Source of the DNA: Clostridium thermobutyricum
GTDB lineage: Bacteria; Bacillota; Clostridia; Ch29
Direction of reading: 5' to 3'
DNA: 64,000 bases
Assembly (NCBI GenBank): GCA_016842005.1
Contig: JAENYD010000006.1
Coordinates: forward strand, 42,272-106,271
Shown: one piece after another, positions 33,102-41,564 of the stretch
How the letters are laid out: the number at the start of each line of letters is the position of its first letter
Position numbering within the stretch: position 1 is the first letter of the stretch
The notes under the pieces: generated by a model
What the model was told of the DNA's origin: nothing
The model's database searches: none
The model's input: only the letters and a program-made list of their open reading frames with translations
Program-made: the position numbers and the translations under genes

Positions 33102-33816
33102 TTGAATATCCTGCCAATTCCCTGACAACTTCCCCCGCAAGGATAATACCGGCAGCAGAAGGTACAAAGGAGGTGCTGCCGTTTATCCGCTTTTTCCCGG
33201 CGGTCATATATTCTTCGCCATATAACGGCTTAACCGGCTTTTCAGTGGAATACACCACTTTCAGAGACTCTATGTTCCTTTTCCTCAGCTCTCTTCTCAT
33301 CACCCTGGCCAGGGGACATACCGAGGTCTCGTAAATATCCCCTATTCTTAAAAGGGTGGGTTCAAGTTTGTTCCCTGTTCCCATACTGCTTATAACAGGA
33401 ATATTTTTGGATTTGCAGGCTGCTATTAACTCTATTTTGGACGAAACCATATCAATGGCATCTATTACGTAGTCATAATCTTCCTTTATCAGTTCACCCG
33501 AAGTGTCTTTGTTAAAAAGGGTCCTGAATATGTCCACTTTGGCACCGGGGTTAATATGTAAAATCCTTTCCTTCATTACTTCCACCTTGGGTTTGCCTAC
33601 AGTGTCAACCACAGCATGGATCTGTCTGTTTATATTTGTAATACAGATACGGTCATAATCCACCAGTACCATGTTCCCTATGCCTGCACGGGCCAGGGCT
33701 TCCACCGTAAAACTCCCTACCCCCCCGATGCCGAATACAGCCACTTTACTGTTTTTCAGCCTCTCCATGGCCTCCCTGCCCAATATCATTTCAATCCTGG
33801 AAAAAGAGTGCTCCAC
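33097..33816 (-). CDS. tcdA: tRNA threonylcarbamoyladenosine dehydratase (TcdA/CsdL, ThiF/E1-like)
   Basis: ATP-dependent enzyme that cyclises the t6A modification at tRNA position 37. Start GTG chosen after TTGGAGGAG; 239 residues. MEHSFSRIEMILGREAMERL at 1-20, then the nucleotide motif VAVFGIGGVGSFTVEALARAG (26-46), VDYDRICITNINRQIHA (52-68) and DYVIDAIDMVSSKIELI. 'NKLEPTLLRIGDIYETSVCPLARVMRRELRKR' is typical of TcdA. A dispersed repeat begins at its stop codon, and the 6S RNA gene lies immediately upstream. Confidence 0.88.
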   Translation of the reverse strand: MEHSFSRIEMILGREAMERLKNSKVAVFGIGGVGSFTVEALARAGIGNMVLVDYDRICITNINRQIHAVVDTVGKPKVEVMKERILHINPGAKVDIFRTLFNKDTSGELIKEDYDYVIDAIDMVSSKIELIAACKSKNIPVISSMGTGNKLEPTLLRIGDIYETSVCPLARVMRRELRKRNIESLKVVYSTEKPVKPLYGEEYMTAGKKRINGSTSFVPSAAGIILAGEVVRELAGYSR

Positions 33817-33836
33817 TATAAACTCCTCCAAAAAAA

Positions 33837-34023
33837 TATCCCCACCATGGCGTGGTCGGTTGTTTTGAACCTGCTCTAAGCAGGTGGGTATCTGCCTGAA
33901 TGATTTGCATGTCCTCTGCATGGAGGCCTATGCGCCACACCCAGAGCTTGTATTCCCTATGTCAAGGTGTTGGCTCAAAACTAAACCGATGGTCACGCGC
34001 ACAGCAGGGTTGCTCCTATTGAC
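33837..34023 (-). ncRNA. ssrS: 6S RNA
   Basis: Regulatory RNA that binds housekeeping RNA polymerase by imitating an open promoter. The ends pair over ten positions with wobbles (CCCTGCTGTG at the 5' side, CATGGTGGGG at the 3' side). Inside lie CGCGTGACCATCGGTTTAG, TTTTGAGCC, AACACC, and on the 3' side GGTTCAAAACAACCGACCA, forming the long inner stem around a large internal bubble. A T run (ATTTTTTT) follows the closing stem. This arrangement and the GAGCCAACACC phrase are typical of Firmicutes 6S RNA. The exact ends are estimated to within about 5 bases. Confidence 0.85.
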
Positions 34024-34029
34024 AATTTC

Positions 34030-34058
34030 ATAATACCATAATATCAGTTCATTTTCAA
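34030..34058 (-). promoter_or_regulatory. Promoter of 6S RNA
   Basis: Minus-strand TTGAAA and TATTAT separated by exactly 17 bases. Initiation would fall about 7 bases downstream, at the predicted RNA 5' end. Confidence 0.75.
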
Positions 34059-34186
34059 CCGCACAAATTATGGTCAATCCTCATAAATATTATCTTCCAA
34101 ATACCGTATAATAATTCACCTTTCTCAAACAAGTGCACCTTTATTTAGGAAAAAGCCGTATTGGAGATATGCCTGTATCCGTGCGA

Positions 34187-34417
34187 CTACAGACCAAGCT
34201 TTTCATCTATCCTGTTCCTGTCGAACCCTACTATGAAATCCTCATCTATGGCTATTACAGGTACCGCCATAATACCCCTTTTCATTAATTCTTTCCTTGC
34301 CTCCGGGTCGCTCTGTACATCTTTTTCCTCGTAATCAACACCCCTTTGCGAAAGATACTCTTTCGCTGTCACACAGTGAGGTCATGTTTTGGTGGTAAAA
34401 ACAGTTACGTTATTCAT
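34187..34417 (-). CDS. Glutaredoxin-like selenoprotein (UXXC; TGA read as selenocysteine)
   Basis: Small thiol/selenol redox protein, 76 residues if one TGA is read through. Begins at an ATG after [36 protein letters not shown]. In homologues the position before PxC is the first cysteine of CXXC, so the TGA replaces exactly the catalytic residue (codon 12, at 34382-34384). The rest is a complete glutaredoxin fold: [13 protein letters not shown], cis-Pro in [18 protein letters not shown] reader that stops at TGA would predict only a 61-residue fragment from a later GTG. A SECIS-like hairpin follows. Confidence 0.85.
34348..34366 (-). promoter_or_regulatory. Bacterial SECIS-like hairpin
   Basis: In the mRNA, GCGAAAG-AGUAU-CUUUCGC: a perfect 7-bp stem with a 5-base loop. 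The loop begins 22 bases after the UGA and has G in its first two bases, within the range known for bacterial SECIS elements. It lies inside the coding region as expected in bacteria. Confidence 0.72.
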
Positions 34418-34582
34418 TCAATTATCCCTCCCCAATTTGTTATTTGATGCCGGTATATTTAAGAATTTACCTGTATTTTATCATACCCCCAAAAATATAA
34501 ATAAAACATAATTCGCCGCTGCAATAATGGGTATTATATAATATAATACCACAAAAATATTTTTTATTTGAGGGGTGATTGC

Positions 34583-35068
34583 ATGGCATTCGTTTCTACA
34601 AGGCAGATACGGCATGAACTGTGCATTAAACAGCTCAGGGAAATAGGCGCCGAAGTTATGTCGGTTCAGGGAGTCATGTTTTTTGTCAGGTTTGACCTGG
34701 AAGGATTCAAAATAGTTTACTTGTACCGGATTAATACATATAACGACTATTATCTGGAGAGAATAAAACCCTACCCTTCCCCCGGCGGTACATTCAAAAC
34801 CGAGGAACAAGTGGTAGATATGATTAACATAGACGTGGAACAGTTCAGAAATGCGATGAACAGCAAAAATTTCGACCTGTTTATCCAAATAATAACCAAA
34901 CTGTGTAATGCGGTAAGAAAATTCGAGGACCTGTTCCTGTACTACAATGTTTCCAGGGAAGAGCTGGAATCAATAAAGAAAGAAGTGGATAACATAGAAG
35001 AGGTTATCGATTATGCGGCAAAACACGATAAAAGGGTGTATTACAAAAAAGAACCGGATACGTTATAG
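34583..35068 (+). CDS. Conserved-looking protein of unknown function
   Basis: 161 residues from the ATG after GAGGGGTGATTGC. No domain recognised. N-terminal half is alpha/beta ([45 protein letters not shown]); the C-terminal half looks helical and charged ([40 protein letters not shown]). No signal peptide or membrane helix. It faces aspS tail to tail, with a shared terminator. Probably a clostridial gene of unknown role. Confidence 0.65.
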   Translation: MAFVSTRQIRHELCIKQLREIGAEVMSVQGVMFFVRFDLEGFKIVYLYRINTYNDYYLERIKPYPSPGGTFKTEEQVVDMINIDVEQFRNAMNSKNFDLFIQIITKLCNAVRKFEDLFLYYNVSREELESIKKEVDNIEEVIDYAAKHDKRVYYKKEPDTL

Positions 35069-35069
35069 T

Positions 35070-35102
35070 TGAGTAAAAACACCCCGAAGGGTGCTTTTAC
35101 TC
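35070..35102. terminator. Bidirectional terminator between an unknown gene and aspS
   Basis: GAGTAAAAACACCCCGAAGG and its complement GGTGCTTTTACTC form a strong hairpin with A/T flanks on both sides. It overlaps the last codons of aspS. Confidence 0.8.
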
Positions 35103-36878
35103 TTCTTCATCCAGATCAAGACTTATATGAAGCTCCTCCAGCTGGCCGCTGTCTGCCCCTGCGGGAGCGCCGGTCATGAGGCATGCCGCATTCTGTGTCT
35201 TTGGAAAGGCTATAACATCCCTGATGCTCTGCCGACGGGCCAGCAGCATGACCAGCCTGTCCAATCCGAAGGCAATCCCTCCATGGGGCGGAGTACCGTA
35301 TTTGAAGGCCTCCAGCAGGAAACCGAACTTCTCCTGGGCCCGTTCATTGGAAAAGCCCAGTATCTCAAACATCTTCTGCTGCAATTCGTTCCGGTGGATT
35401 CTGATACTCCCCCCGCCAAGTTCAACGCCGTTCAATACTATATCATAGGCCTTGGCCCTGACTTTCCCGGGATCGGTATCCAGCAGGGATATATCCTCGT
35501 CCACCGGTGAGGTGAAGGGATGGTGCACAGCCACATACCTTCCTTCTTCCTCATCGAATTCCAGTAAGGGAAAATGAGTTACCCAAAGCAGTTTAAACTG
35601 GCTGTCATCCACCAGTCCCAGTCTGTCCCCCAGCTCCAGTCTGAGATGACCCAGGGCGTCAAACACCACTGCAGGCTTATCCGCCACCATAAGCAGCAGG
35701 TCCCCGGGCTGGCCCTTCATCCTTTCTATAATCCCCTGCAGCTCATCTTCACTTAAGAATTTGGAAATGGGAGATTTGACACCGTCTTCCTCAATAACCA
35801 TCCAGGCCAATCCTTTTGCCCCGTAGTTCTTGACAAAATCCACCAGACCGTCTATCTCCCGGCGGCTGAATTTCTCACCACATCCTTTGGCATTTATCCC
35901 CCGTACATTACCGCCGGACGCCACAACCTGATTGAACACCTTGAATTCGGCATCCTTTACAATATCGGTAACATCCACCAGTTCCAGTCCGAATCTGGTA
36001 TCCGGCTTGTCAGACCCATACCTCTCCATGGCCTCCCTGTAGGTAAGTCTCTCAAAGGGCAAGGGCAGTTTTATGCCCAGGGCCTTGTCAAAGATTTCAG
36101 CTAACAGTTTTTCGTTAATTGAAATAACATCGTCCATATCCACAAAAGACATCTCAATGTCTATCTGGGTGAATTCGGGCTGTCTGTCCGCCCTCAAGTC
36201 CTCATCCCTGAAACACCGGGCTATCTGGAAATACCTGTCCATTCCGGCGACCATAAGAAGCTGCTTGAACAGCTGGGGTGATTGGGGAAGGGCATAGAAC
36301 CTGCCAGGGTTAACCCTGCTGGGTACCAGGTAATCCCGGGCTCCTTCCGGGGTAGGTTTGGTCAGCATAGGGGTCTCAATCTCCAGAAAGCCGCTGGCAT
36401 CCAGAAAATCCCTTACTATCATGGTTATTCTGTGACGAAACATAAGATTTCTCTGCATTTCCGGTCTTCTCAAATCAAGGTACCTGTACTTCAATCTTAC
36501 AGATTCCGACACCTCGGTATCATCTTCAATATATATGGGTGGTGTTTCCGCATTACTGAGGATTTCAATGTAATCCACCGCAATCTCAATCTTCCCTGTG
36601 TCAATATTGGGATTGACAGTATCATCCTCCCGTTTTACCACCGTTCCTTCCACAGCTACCACGTATTCATTACGGATTTTTTCGGCTGTTTTAAAAATTT
36701 CCCGGGATTTGTCACTGTCAACAACCACCTGTACTATCCCTGTTCTATCCCTCAGGTCCAGGAAGATTACACCGCCCAAATCCCTGATCCTCTGAACCCA
36801 GCCCATTAGAGTAACCTTTTGTCCGGTATGCTCAAGGTCCAGTGTCCCGCACATATGGGTCCTTTTTGATGTATGCAT
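35097..36878 (-). CDS. aspS: Aspartyl-tRNA synthetase
   Basis: Class II aminoacyl-tRNA synthetase, 593 residues from the ATG after GGGGAGGAATTAAT; upstream in-frame codons belong to the end of hisS. N-terminal OB-fold anticodon-binding domain ([19 protein letters not shown]), motif 2 '[23 protein letters not shown]', a bacterial GAD insertion (about 285-420), motif 3 [14 protein letters not shown] near 530. It starts one base after the hisS stop, so the two are one operon under the T-box. Confidence 0.97.
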   Translation of the reverse strand: MHTSKRTHMCGTLDLEHTGQKVTLMGWVQRIRDLGGVIFLDLRDRTGIVQVVVDSDKSREIFKTAEKIRNEYVVAVEGTVVKREDDTVNPNIDTGKIEIAVDYIEILSNAETPPIYIEDDTEVSESVRLKYRYLDLRRPEMQRNLMFRHRITMIVRDFLDASGFLEIETPMLTKPTPEGARDYLVPSRVNPGRFYALPQSPQLFKQLLMVAGMDRYFQIARCFRDEDLRADRQPEFTQIDIEMSFVDMDDVISINEKLLAEIFDKALGIKLPLPFERLTYREAMERYGSDKPDTRFGLELVDVTDIVKDAEFKVFNQVVASGGNVRGINAKGCGEKFSRREIDGLVDFVKNYGAKGLAWMVIEEDGVKSPISKFLSEDELQGIIERMKGQPGDLLLMVADKPAVVFDALGHLRLELGDRLGLVDDSQFKLLWVTHFPLLEFDEEEGRYVAVHHPFTSPVDEDISLLDTDPGKVRAKAYDIVLNGVELGGGSIRIHRNELQQKMFEILGFSNERAQEKFGFLLEAFKYGTPPHGGIAFGLDRLVMLLARRQSIRDVIAFPKTQNAACLMTGAPAGADSGQLEELHISLDLDEEE

Positions 36879-36879
36879 A

Positions 36880-38157
36880 TTAATTCCTCCCCTTCTTCTG
36901 CAAGATGGTCTCTCTAATCTCTCCCACATCCAGAGCAACCTTCAGTTCTTCTCCGGTTCTCATATCTTTAAGATAACCGGAACCGTTCTTTATTTCTTCA
37001 TCTCCCAGTACCAGGGTATATCTGGCATTCATCTTGTCCGCGTACTTCATCTGCGCCCTCAGACTCCTGTTAAGGTGGTCGCATTCCGCACTTATGCCCG
37101 ATACCCTCAAACGGTATACCATTTCAAGGGCCTTGCTGCCGGCATCTTCTCCAATGTTCACCACATATATGTCCATATTCTCCGGCCTGGCTATGTCTAT
37201 CCCCTGACTCTCCAGAGTAAGAATAAGTCTCTCAATTCCCAGTCCGAAACCAATCCCGGGGGTATCCGGTCCTCCGCATTCCTCAACAAGCCCGTCGTAT
37301 CTTCCTCCACCGCATACCGTACCCTGCGCTCCAATATCCTTTGATACAAACTCAAAGGCGGTCTTGGTATAATAATCCAGACCCCTTACTATTTTCGGGT
37401 CTACCATATATTCTATATCCAGCAGGTCCAGGTTCTGCTTGAGACGATCGAAATGCCGGCTGCATTCGTCACAGAGATTGTCCAGCATCAGGGGTACATC
37501 CTCCAGGACCTTCTGACATCCTTCTTCCTTACAGTCAATAATCCTGAGGGGATTTAGGTCGAATCGGGTGTTACAGGTCTGGCAGAGTTTGGGCAGCCTC
37601 TCCCGAAGATAATCCTTAAGCTTCCTGTTATACTCTTTCCTGCATTCCGGGCACCCTACGCTGTTTATACGCAGTTCCAGACCCTTAAGCCCCAGTTTCT
37701 CAAAAAATACCGCAGCAACGGCAATCACTTCCGCATCCACCGATGCTTCCTCAGAACCGAGAACTTCAATGCCGAACTGGTGAAATGCCCTTAATCTGCC
37801 GGACTGGGGACGTTCATACCTGAAGCAGGGGGTTATATAGTAGAGTTTGATAGGCTGGGCCTCGGCATACATCCTGTGGTCTATGTATGACCTCACCACC
37901 GGTGCCGTTCCCTCCGGCTTTAGGGTAATACTCCTCCCGCCCCTGTCCTCAAAGGTATACATCTCTTTCTGAACTATATCAGTGGTTTCTCCCACACCTC
38001 TCTGGAACAGCTCGGTATGCTCAAACAACGGGGTCCTGATTTCGCCGTAGCCGAAATTCCTGCATACTTTCCTGAACATATCTTCAACATACAGCCATTT
38101 ATGCACTTCGCCAGGCAGCACATCCCGGGTTCCTCTGGGCGCTTTTGCAATCATCAT
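36880..38157 (-). CDS. hisS: Histidyl-tRNA synthetase
   Basis: Class II synthetase, 425 residues. [16 protein letters not shown] near the N-terminus, motif 2 '[23 protein letters not shown]', histidine-binding signatures [14 protein letters not shown] and GGGRYDGL, motif 3 [13 protein letters not shown], and the C-terminal anticodon domain ([22 protein letters not shown]). Complete. First gene of the hisS-aspS operon, downstream of a T-box riboswitch and a dispersed repeat. Two ATG codons in tandem follow AGGAGGATGA. Confidence 0.97.
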   Translation of the reverse strand: MMIAKAPRGTRDVLPGEVHKWLYVEDMFRKVCRNFGYGEIRTPLFEHTELFQRGVGETTDIVQKEMYTFEDRGGRSITLKPEGTAPVVRSYIDHRMYAEAQPIKLYYITPCFRYERPQSGRLRAFHQFGIEVLGSEEASVDAEVIAVAAVFFEKLGLKGLELRINSVGCPECRKEYNRKLKDYLRERLPKLCQTCNTRFDLNPLRIIDCKEEGCQKVLEDVPLMLDNLCDECSRHFDRLKQNLDLLDIEYMVDPKIVRGLDYYTKTAFEFVSKDIGAQGTVCGGGRYDGLVEECGGPDTPGIGFGLGIERLILTLESQGIDIARPENMDIYVVNIGEDAGSKALEMVYRLRVSGISAECDHLNRSLRAQMKYADKMNARYTLVLGDEEIKNGSGYLKDMRTGEELKVALDVGEIRETILQKKGRN

Positions 38158-38216
38158 TCATCCTCCTTTTCTATATAATAACCGGGGTTGCAAATCAATC
38201 CCTCATAGAAATTTCA

Positions 38217-38404
38217 TTTTATCCGACGGCGGCCGCCGCTCGTCGCTAATACCCCCGTCCTGTCTGAGGTCAGGGGACACACCTGCTGAAGTCCCGGTAT
38301 TCCTCTCAGAGGTCAGTGGACAGGAATGTCCCCAGCTAAAGATAAGTGCGGCGCTATACCCCTGGATAACGGTTTGTAAAACCCCCCTGAAGCTTAGAAA
38401 CCGG
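38217..38404 (-). repeat. Dispersed repeat copy R6, inside the hisS leader
   Basis: Minus-oriented copy with TTTCTAAGCTTCAGGGGGGT, CCGTTATCCAGGGGTATAGC, GGGGACATTCCTGTCC, GGTGTGTCCCCTGACC, CAGGACGGGGGTATTAGC and CGTCGGATAAAATG. The second arm of the terminator-like hairpin is missing. The copy stands between the T-box terminator and the hisS ribosome site, so it is transcribed as 5' leader. Confidence 0.85.
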
Positions 38405-38424
38405 TTCCTATTTAAATAGATAGC

Positions 38425-38690
38425 GGTGAAAAAGTAAAAAAGCCCCCAAACGGTATACCAAATACCTTCAGGGACGGGACAGTATCCCGCGGTGCCACCC
38501 TGCTTGAATAATATTATTCCTCTTGATGGTTGTAACGCTGCCAGCGTCCCGGTCAATGCAATATCAACCGGAAAAACTCCGAGGTGTCTTTCACCGGTCA
38601 CGGACGTGGAAGGGCTTTCAATCGTGGCCCTTCTTCCCTGTACGCCGGTTCTCCGGCTACTCTTCCCCATCATCGCCCAAAACTAGATTG
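38425..38690 (-). promoter_or_regulatory. T-box riboswitch of the hisS-aspS operon
   Basis: tRNA-sensing leader. GATGATGGGGAAGAGTAG opens stem I. GTGAAAGACACCTCGG is the specifier loop region, with GACAC at 38584-38588. The conserved T-box GGGTGGCACCGCGG (38482-38495) carries the antiterminator bulge that pairs with the tRNA acceptor end. The terminator CCCTGAAGGTAT / GTATACCGTTTGGGGG is followed by CTTTTTTAC. Uncharged tRNA should favour antitermination. GAC is Asp; the overlapping CAC is His, matching the two downstream genes. Confidence 0.9.
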
Positions 38691-38725
38691 TTTCGTAATT
38701 ATTATAGTTTAAGGCCCTTGTTGTG

Positions 38726-40225
38726 TCAACCGTTCCGCAGTGTGTCGATACCCCGGACCTTCTTTTCTATCACCTCGTCCAGTCTGTTTATGTAATAATA
38801 CAGGTCCTTTATGTTGGCCAGCCTCTCATGCCTGTCTTCTTTCAAAAACACCAGTTTGGACACAGCACCGGCTCCCAGACCTATGATTGTCTGTTTTTCC
38901 TCCATAATCTGCATGTTGTATATCCCTTCATACCCTGGCAGACTGTACCCCACGTTCTCCAGGTTGCCCACCATATACTTCTGCCTGTACAGATAATAGG
39001 GATGCATCCCCATATGGCGCACGTAGGAGGTAGCCAGTTCCAGCATCTCCTCCACTTCCTGCTCCGACACCTGCTCCGGATTGCCTCCTTCCGCCCTCAA
39101 GCGGGAAGCCCTTTTCACTGCAAGGGTATGTATTGTTACCCCCTCCGGCTTTAGTTCGCATATACTTTCCATGGTATTCCTGACCATATCCGGATTTTCT
39201 CCCGGCAGGCCCATAATAACATCCATATTGATATTATTATGGCCTGCACTTCTGGCGGCATTAAAAGCCTCCACAACATCCCCGGGGGTATGCCTTCTGC
39301 CTATTTTTTTCAATGTGACAGCATTCATTGACTGGGGGTTTATGCCTATCCGGGTCACCCCCATCTTCTTCATCAATTCCAGCTTGTCCCGGTCGAGGGT
39401 GTCTGGTCTTCCTGCTTCCACCGTGAATTCCAGGGTATCACCTGAGACAAAATACTCGTTTGCCCTGTCCAATAAAAGGCGCAGCTGGTCATTATTCAGG
39501 GAAGTGGGGGTGCCGCCCCCGATATATACTGTCTGACAGGAATATCCCCCCTCCCTCAATTTGAGGTAAACCGCCTTCATTTCCTTTATCAGGCTGTACA
39601 GGTAATCATCCGACAGGTGTCCCCATCTGCCCGTCTCGTTGGAGGGGAAGGAACAATAGGAACAGCGGGTGGGGCAGAAAGGTATGCTTATATATATGCT
39701 TATCTTCTTATCGTCATAAGGCAGTATGTATTTCCTTTCCCTGAGCGATATGTCAATAATCAGCTCCGCCTTTTGCGGAGCCAGCCTGTAAAAATCCGTA
39801 AGCTCTCTTTTTATATGGCTGGCAGGGTATCCTTCATCAAGCAGCCGGTGAACAATCTTGACAGGCCTTATTCCCGAAAGAATACCCCAGGGCAGTCCTT
39901 TGCCGAAGAATTTCTCCGCCGCCAGAAGTACACTATGCTTTACCATGCGCTTGTAGTGTTTTCCCCTTTCGGATGCATCTCCTTCAACCGGTTGGAATCT
40001 GGCGGTTTCCTCTGTCCCTTTATTTCCGTCCGAAATGACACAGTCTGATATGATTACTCCGGGCTTTATTTGAAGTCTGCTCTCCACAAAAAGGCCCCGG
40101 CCATCTGCCGGAACCTTTTTGTCTACAAATTCAACCTTTTGACCTCCGCAAAAATGTTTTAGAATATCAGCCACTTCATACCGATAATCATGTCCGGAAA
40201 TATAAACTTCACACACGTTAAACAT
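38726..40225 (-). CDS. hemZ: Oxygen-independent coproporphyrinogen III oxidase-like protein HemZ
   Basis: Radical SAM enzyme of 499 residues related to HemN. Start ATG after AGCAGAAAAGG, overlapping the preceding short gene by 8 bases. An N-terminal HemZ-specific domain (about 1-150) precedes the radical SAM core: SIPFCPTRCSYCSFPS (CxxxCxxC), YIGGGTPTSLNNDQL, FTVEAGRPDTL, RIGINPQSMNAVTLKKIGRRH, NMDVIMGLPGE. The substrate may be coproporphyrinogen or another tetrapyrrole; HemZ proteins are often distinct from HemN in role. Confidence 0.92.
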   Translation of the reverse strand: MFNVCEVYISGHDYRYEVADILKHFCGGQKVEFVDKKVPADGRGLFVESRLQIKPGVIISDCVISDGNKGTEETARFQPVEGDASERGKHYKRMVKHSVLLAAEKFFGKGLPWGILSGIRPVKIVHRLLDEGYPASHIKRELTDFYRLAPQKAELIIDISLRERKYILPYDDKKISIYISIPFCPTRCSYCSFPSNETGRWGHLSDDYLYSLIKEMKAVYLKLREGGYSCQTVYIGGGTPTSLNNDQLRLLLDRANEYFVSGDTLEFTVEAGRPDTLDRDKLELMKKMGVTRIGINPQSMNAVTLKKIGRRHTPGDVVEAFNAARSAGHNNINMDVIMGLPGENPDMVRNTMESICELKPEGVTIHTLAVKRASRLRAEGGNPEQVSEQEVEEMLELATSYVRHMGMHPYYLYRQKYMVGNLENVGYSLPGYEGIYNMQIMEEKQTIIGLGAGAVSKLVFLKEDRHERLANIKDLYYYINRLDEVIEKKVRGIDTLRNG

Positions 40226-40400
40226 CCTTTTCTGCTTCTCTCCTGATCCACTCAATCACCTTGTCGCTCACTCCCAGTTCCCTGGCTATTTCGCCTTCGG
40301 TCATCCCCTCGCCCAGCATACCCATCAGGTCATGAAAATCCATGTCATTCAGCAACCTGCTGGCATTGGCCTTTACATACCTGTCCAACCCTTTCATCAT
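40218..40400 (-). CDS. Small helix-turn-helix protein
   Basis: 60 residues: MMKGLDRYVKANASRLLNDM, then MLGEGMTEGEIARELGVSDKVIEWIRREA, a clean HTH at about 33-54. No effector domain. Start preceded by GGAGGTATATG. Its stop overlaps the hemZ start, suggesting coupled translation; it may be a hemZ-operon regulator or a clostridial accessory protein. Confidence 0.75.
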   Translation of the reverse strand: MMKGLDRYVKANASRLLNDMDFHDLMGMLGEGMTEGEIARELGVSDKVIEWIRREAEKDV

Positions 40401-40463
40401 ATACCTCCCGGAGCATTTTTCTTATATTTTAACCATATACCCCGGGGTTATACCGATAATCCA

Positions 40464-41087
40464 TCATCTCAGAAAAGGATTCCCGTTCCTTTCCCGGCCG
40501 ATTGTCGTAGCAGGACCATGTCCGGGGTAAACAGGCATTTCATCGGCAAGGCCCATGAGTTTTGATTTTATTGAGCTGATAAGCGTATCGTAATTTCCCC
40601 CCGGCAGGTCGGTTCTCCCTATAGAACCGGCAAACAGGGTATCGCCACAGATCAATACACTGTCGTCTATGACTGCACATATACCTCCCCTGGTATGCCC
40701 GGGGGTATGCAGGATTTTCAGTGCCAGATGCCCCACTTCCAGCTGCTGACCGTCCTCAAGCAGTATATCCGGATGAACGGCCTTGCTGTTCTCTCCCGCA
40801 AGGGAGGAAAGACTCTTCCCGGGATTTACAAGCATATCGCTGTCATTATTATGGATGGCCACCCGGGCTCCAGTCTCATCCCTGATTTCCGCCAGAGCCC
40901 CTATATGGTCAAAATGCCCGTGGGTAAGGATAATATATTTTATTCTCAGGTTGTGCTTCTTCAGCTTTTCCAGTATAGCCGGGGCATCTCCCCCCGGGTC
41001 GAACACAACTCCCTCCAAGGTATCATCACAACCTACAATATAACAGTTGGTAGCATATACACTAACAGGGATCCTGTCAAAAATCAC
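40464..41087 (-). CDS. Metallo-beta-lactamase-fold hydrolase (glyoxalase II-like)
   Basis: 207 residues of the MBL hydroxyacylglutathione-hydrolase type. Metal-binding motif ILTHGHFDHIGAL near 54-66, HTPGHTRGGICAV near 132-144 (third His), LICGDTLFAGSIGRTDLPGG with the bridging Asp, and the last His in VYPGHGPATTIG. Cytoplasmic. It sits between dtd and the HTH gene in the common clostridial order relA-dtd-MBL-hemZ. Substrate unknown. Confidence 0.9.
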   Translation of the reverse strand: MIFDRIPVSVYATNCYIVGCDDTLEGVVFDPGGDAPAILEKLKKHNLRIKYIILTHGHFDHIGALAEIRDETGARVAIHNNDSDMLVNPGKSLSSLAGENSKAVHPDILLEDGQQLEVGHLALKILHTPGHTRGGICAVIDDSVLICGDTLFAGSIGRTDLPGGNYDTLISSIKSKLMGLADEMPVYPGHGPATTIGRERNGNPFLR

Positions 41088-41099
41088 ATTACATCCCTC

Positions 41100-41549
41100 C
41101 TAGAAAATCTTTTGGCTGTCCACCAGGATTGTAACAGGACCATCATTTGTCAATGCAACATCCATATGGGCCTGGAAAACCCCGGTCTCAGCTTTTATGC
41201 CCTTTGACCGGCATATATCCACAAAATATAAATACAGTTCCTCCGCCTTATCGGGGGGTGCCGCTTCCACGAAGCTGGGTCTCCTTCCCTTTCTGCAGTC
41301 AGCATAAAGGGTGAACTGGGATACAACCAGCAGTTGGCCTCCCACGTCCATAAGGGAGAGATTCATCTTGCCCTCACTGTCTTCGAAGACGCGCAGATTA
41401 CATATTTTATCGGCCAGGTACTCTGCATCTTCCTTTCGGTCTCCCTGCCTTACACCGAGAAGTACTACAAATCCTCCTTCAATTTGACCGGCCTTCCGCC
41501 CTTCTACCGTTACCCTCGCTGCTGATACTCTCTGTACTACCGCCCGCAA
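41100..41549 (-). CDS. dtd: D-aminoacyl-tRNA deacylase
   Basis: Removes D-amino acids mischarged on tRNA. 149 residues, standard length: [19 protein letters not shown] at the N-terminus, [24 protein letters not shown] carrying the SQFTLxx active-site signature (about 75-83), and '[15 protein letters not shown]' with the NxGPVT motif at the end (131-136). It starts 16 bases after the relA stop. Confidence 0.97.
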   Translation of the reverse strand: MRAVVQRVSAARVTVEGRKAGQIEGGFVVLLGVRQGDRKEDAEYLADKICNLRVFEDSEGKMNLSLMDVGGQLLVVSQFTLYADCRKGRRPSFVEAAPPDKAEELYLYFVDICRSKGIKAETGVFQAHMDVALTNDGPVTILVDSQKIF

Positions 41550-41564
41550 ATTAAAACCTCCCTG

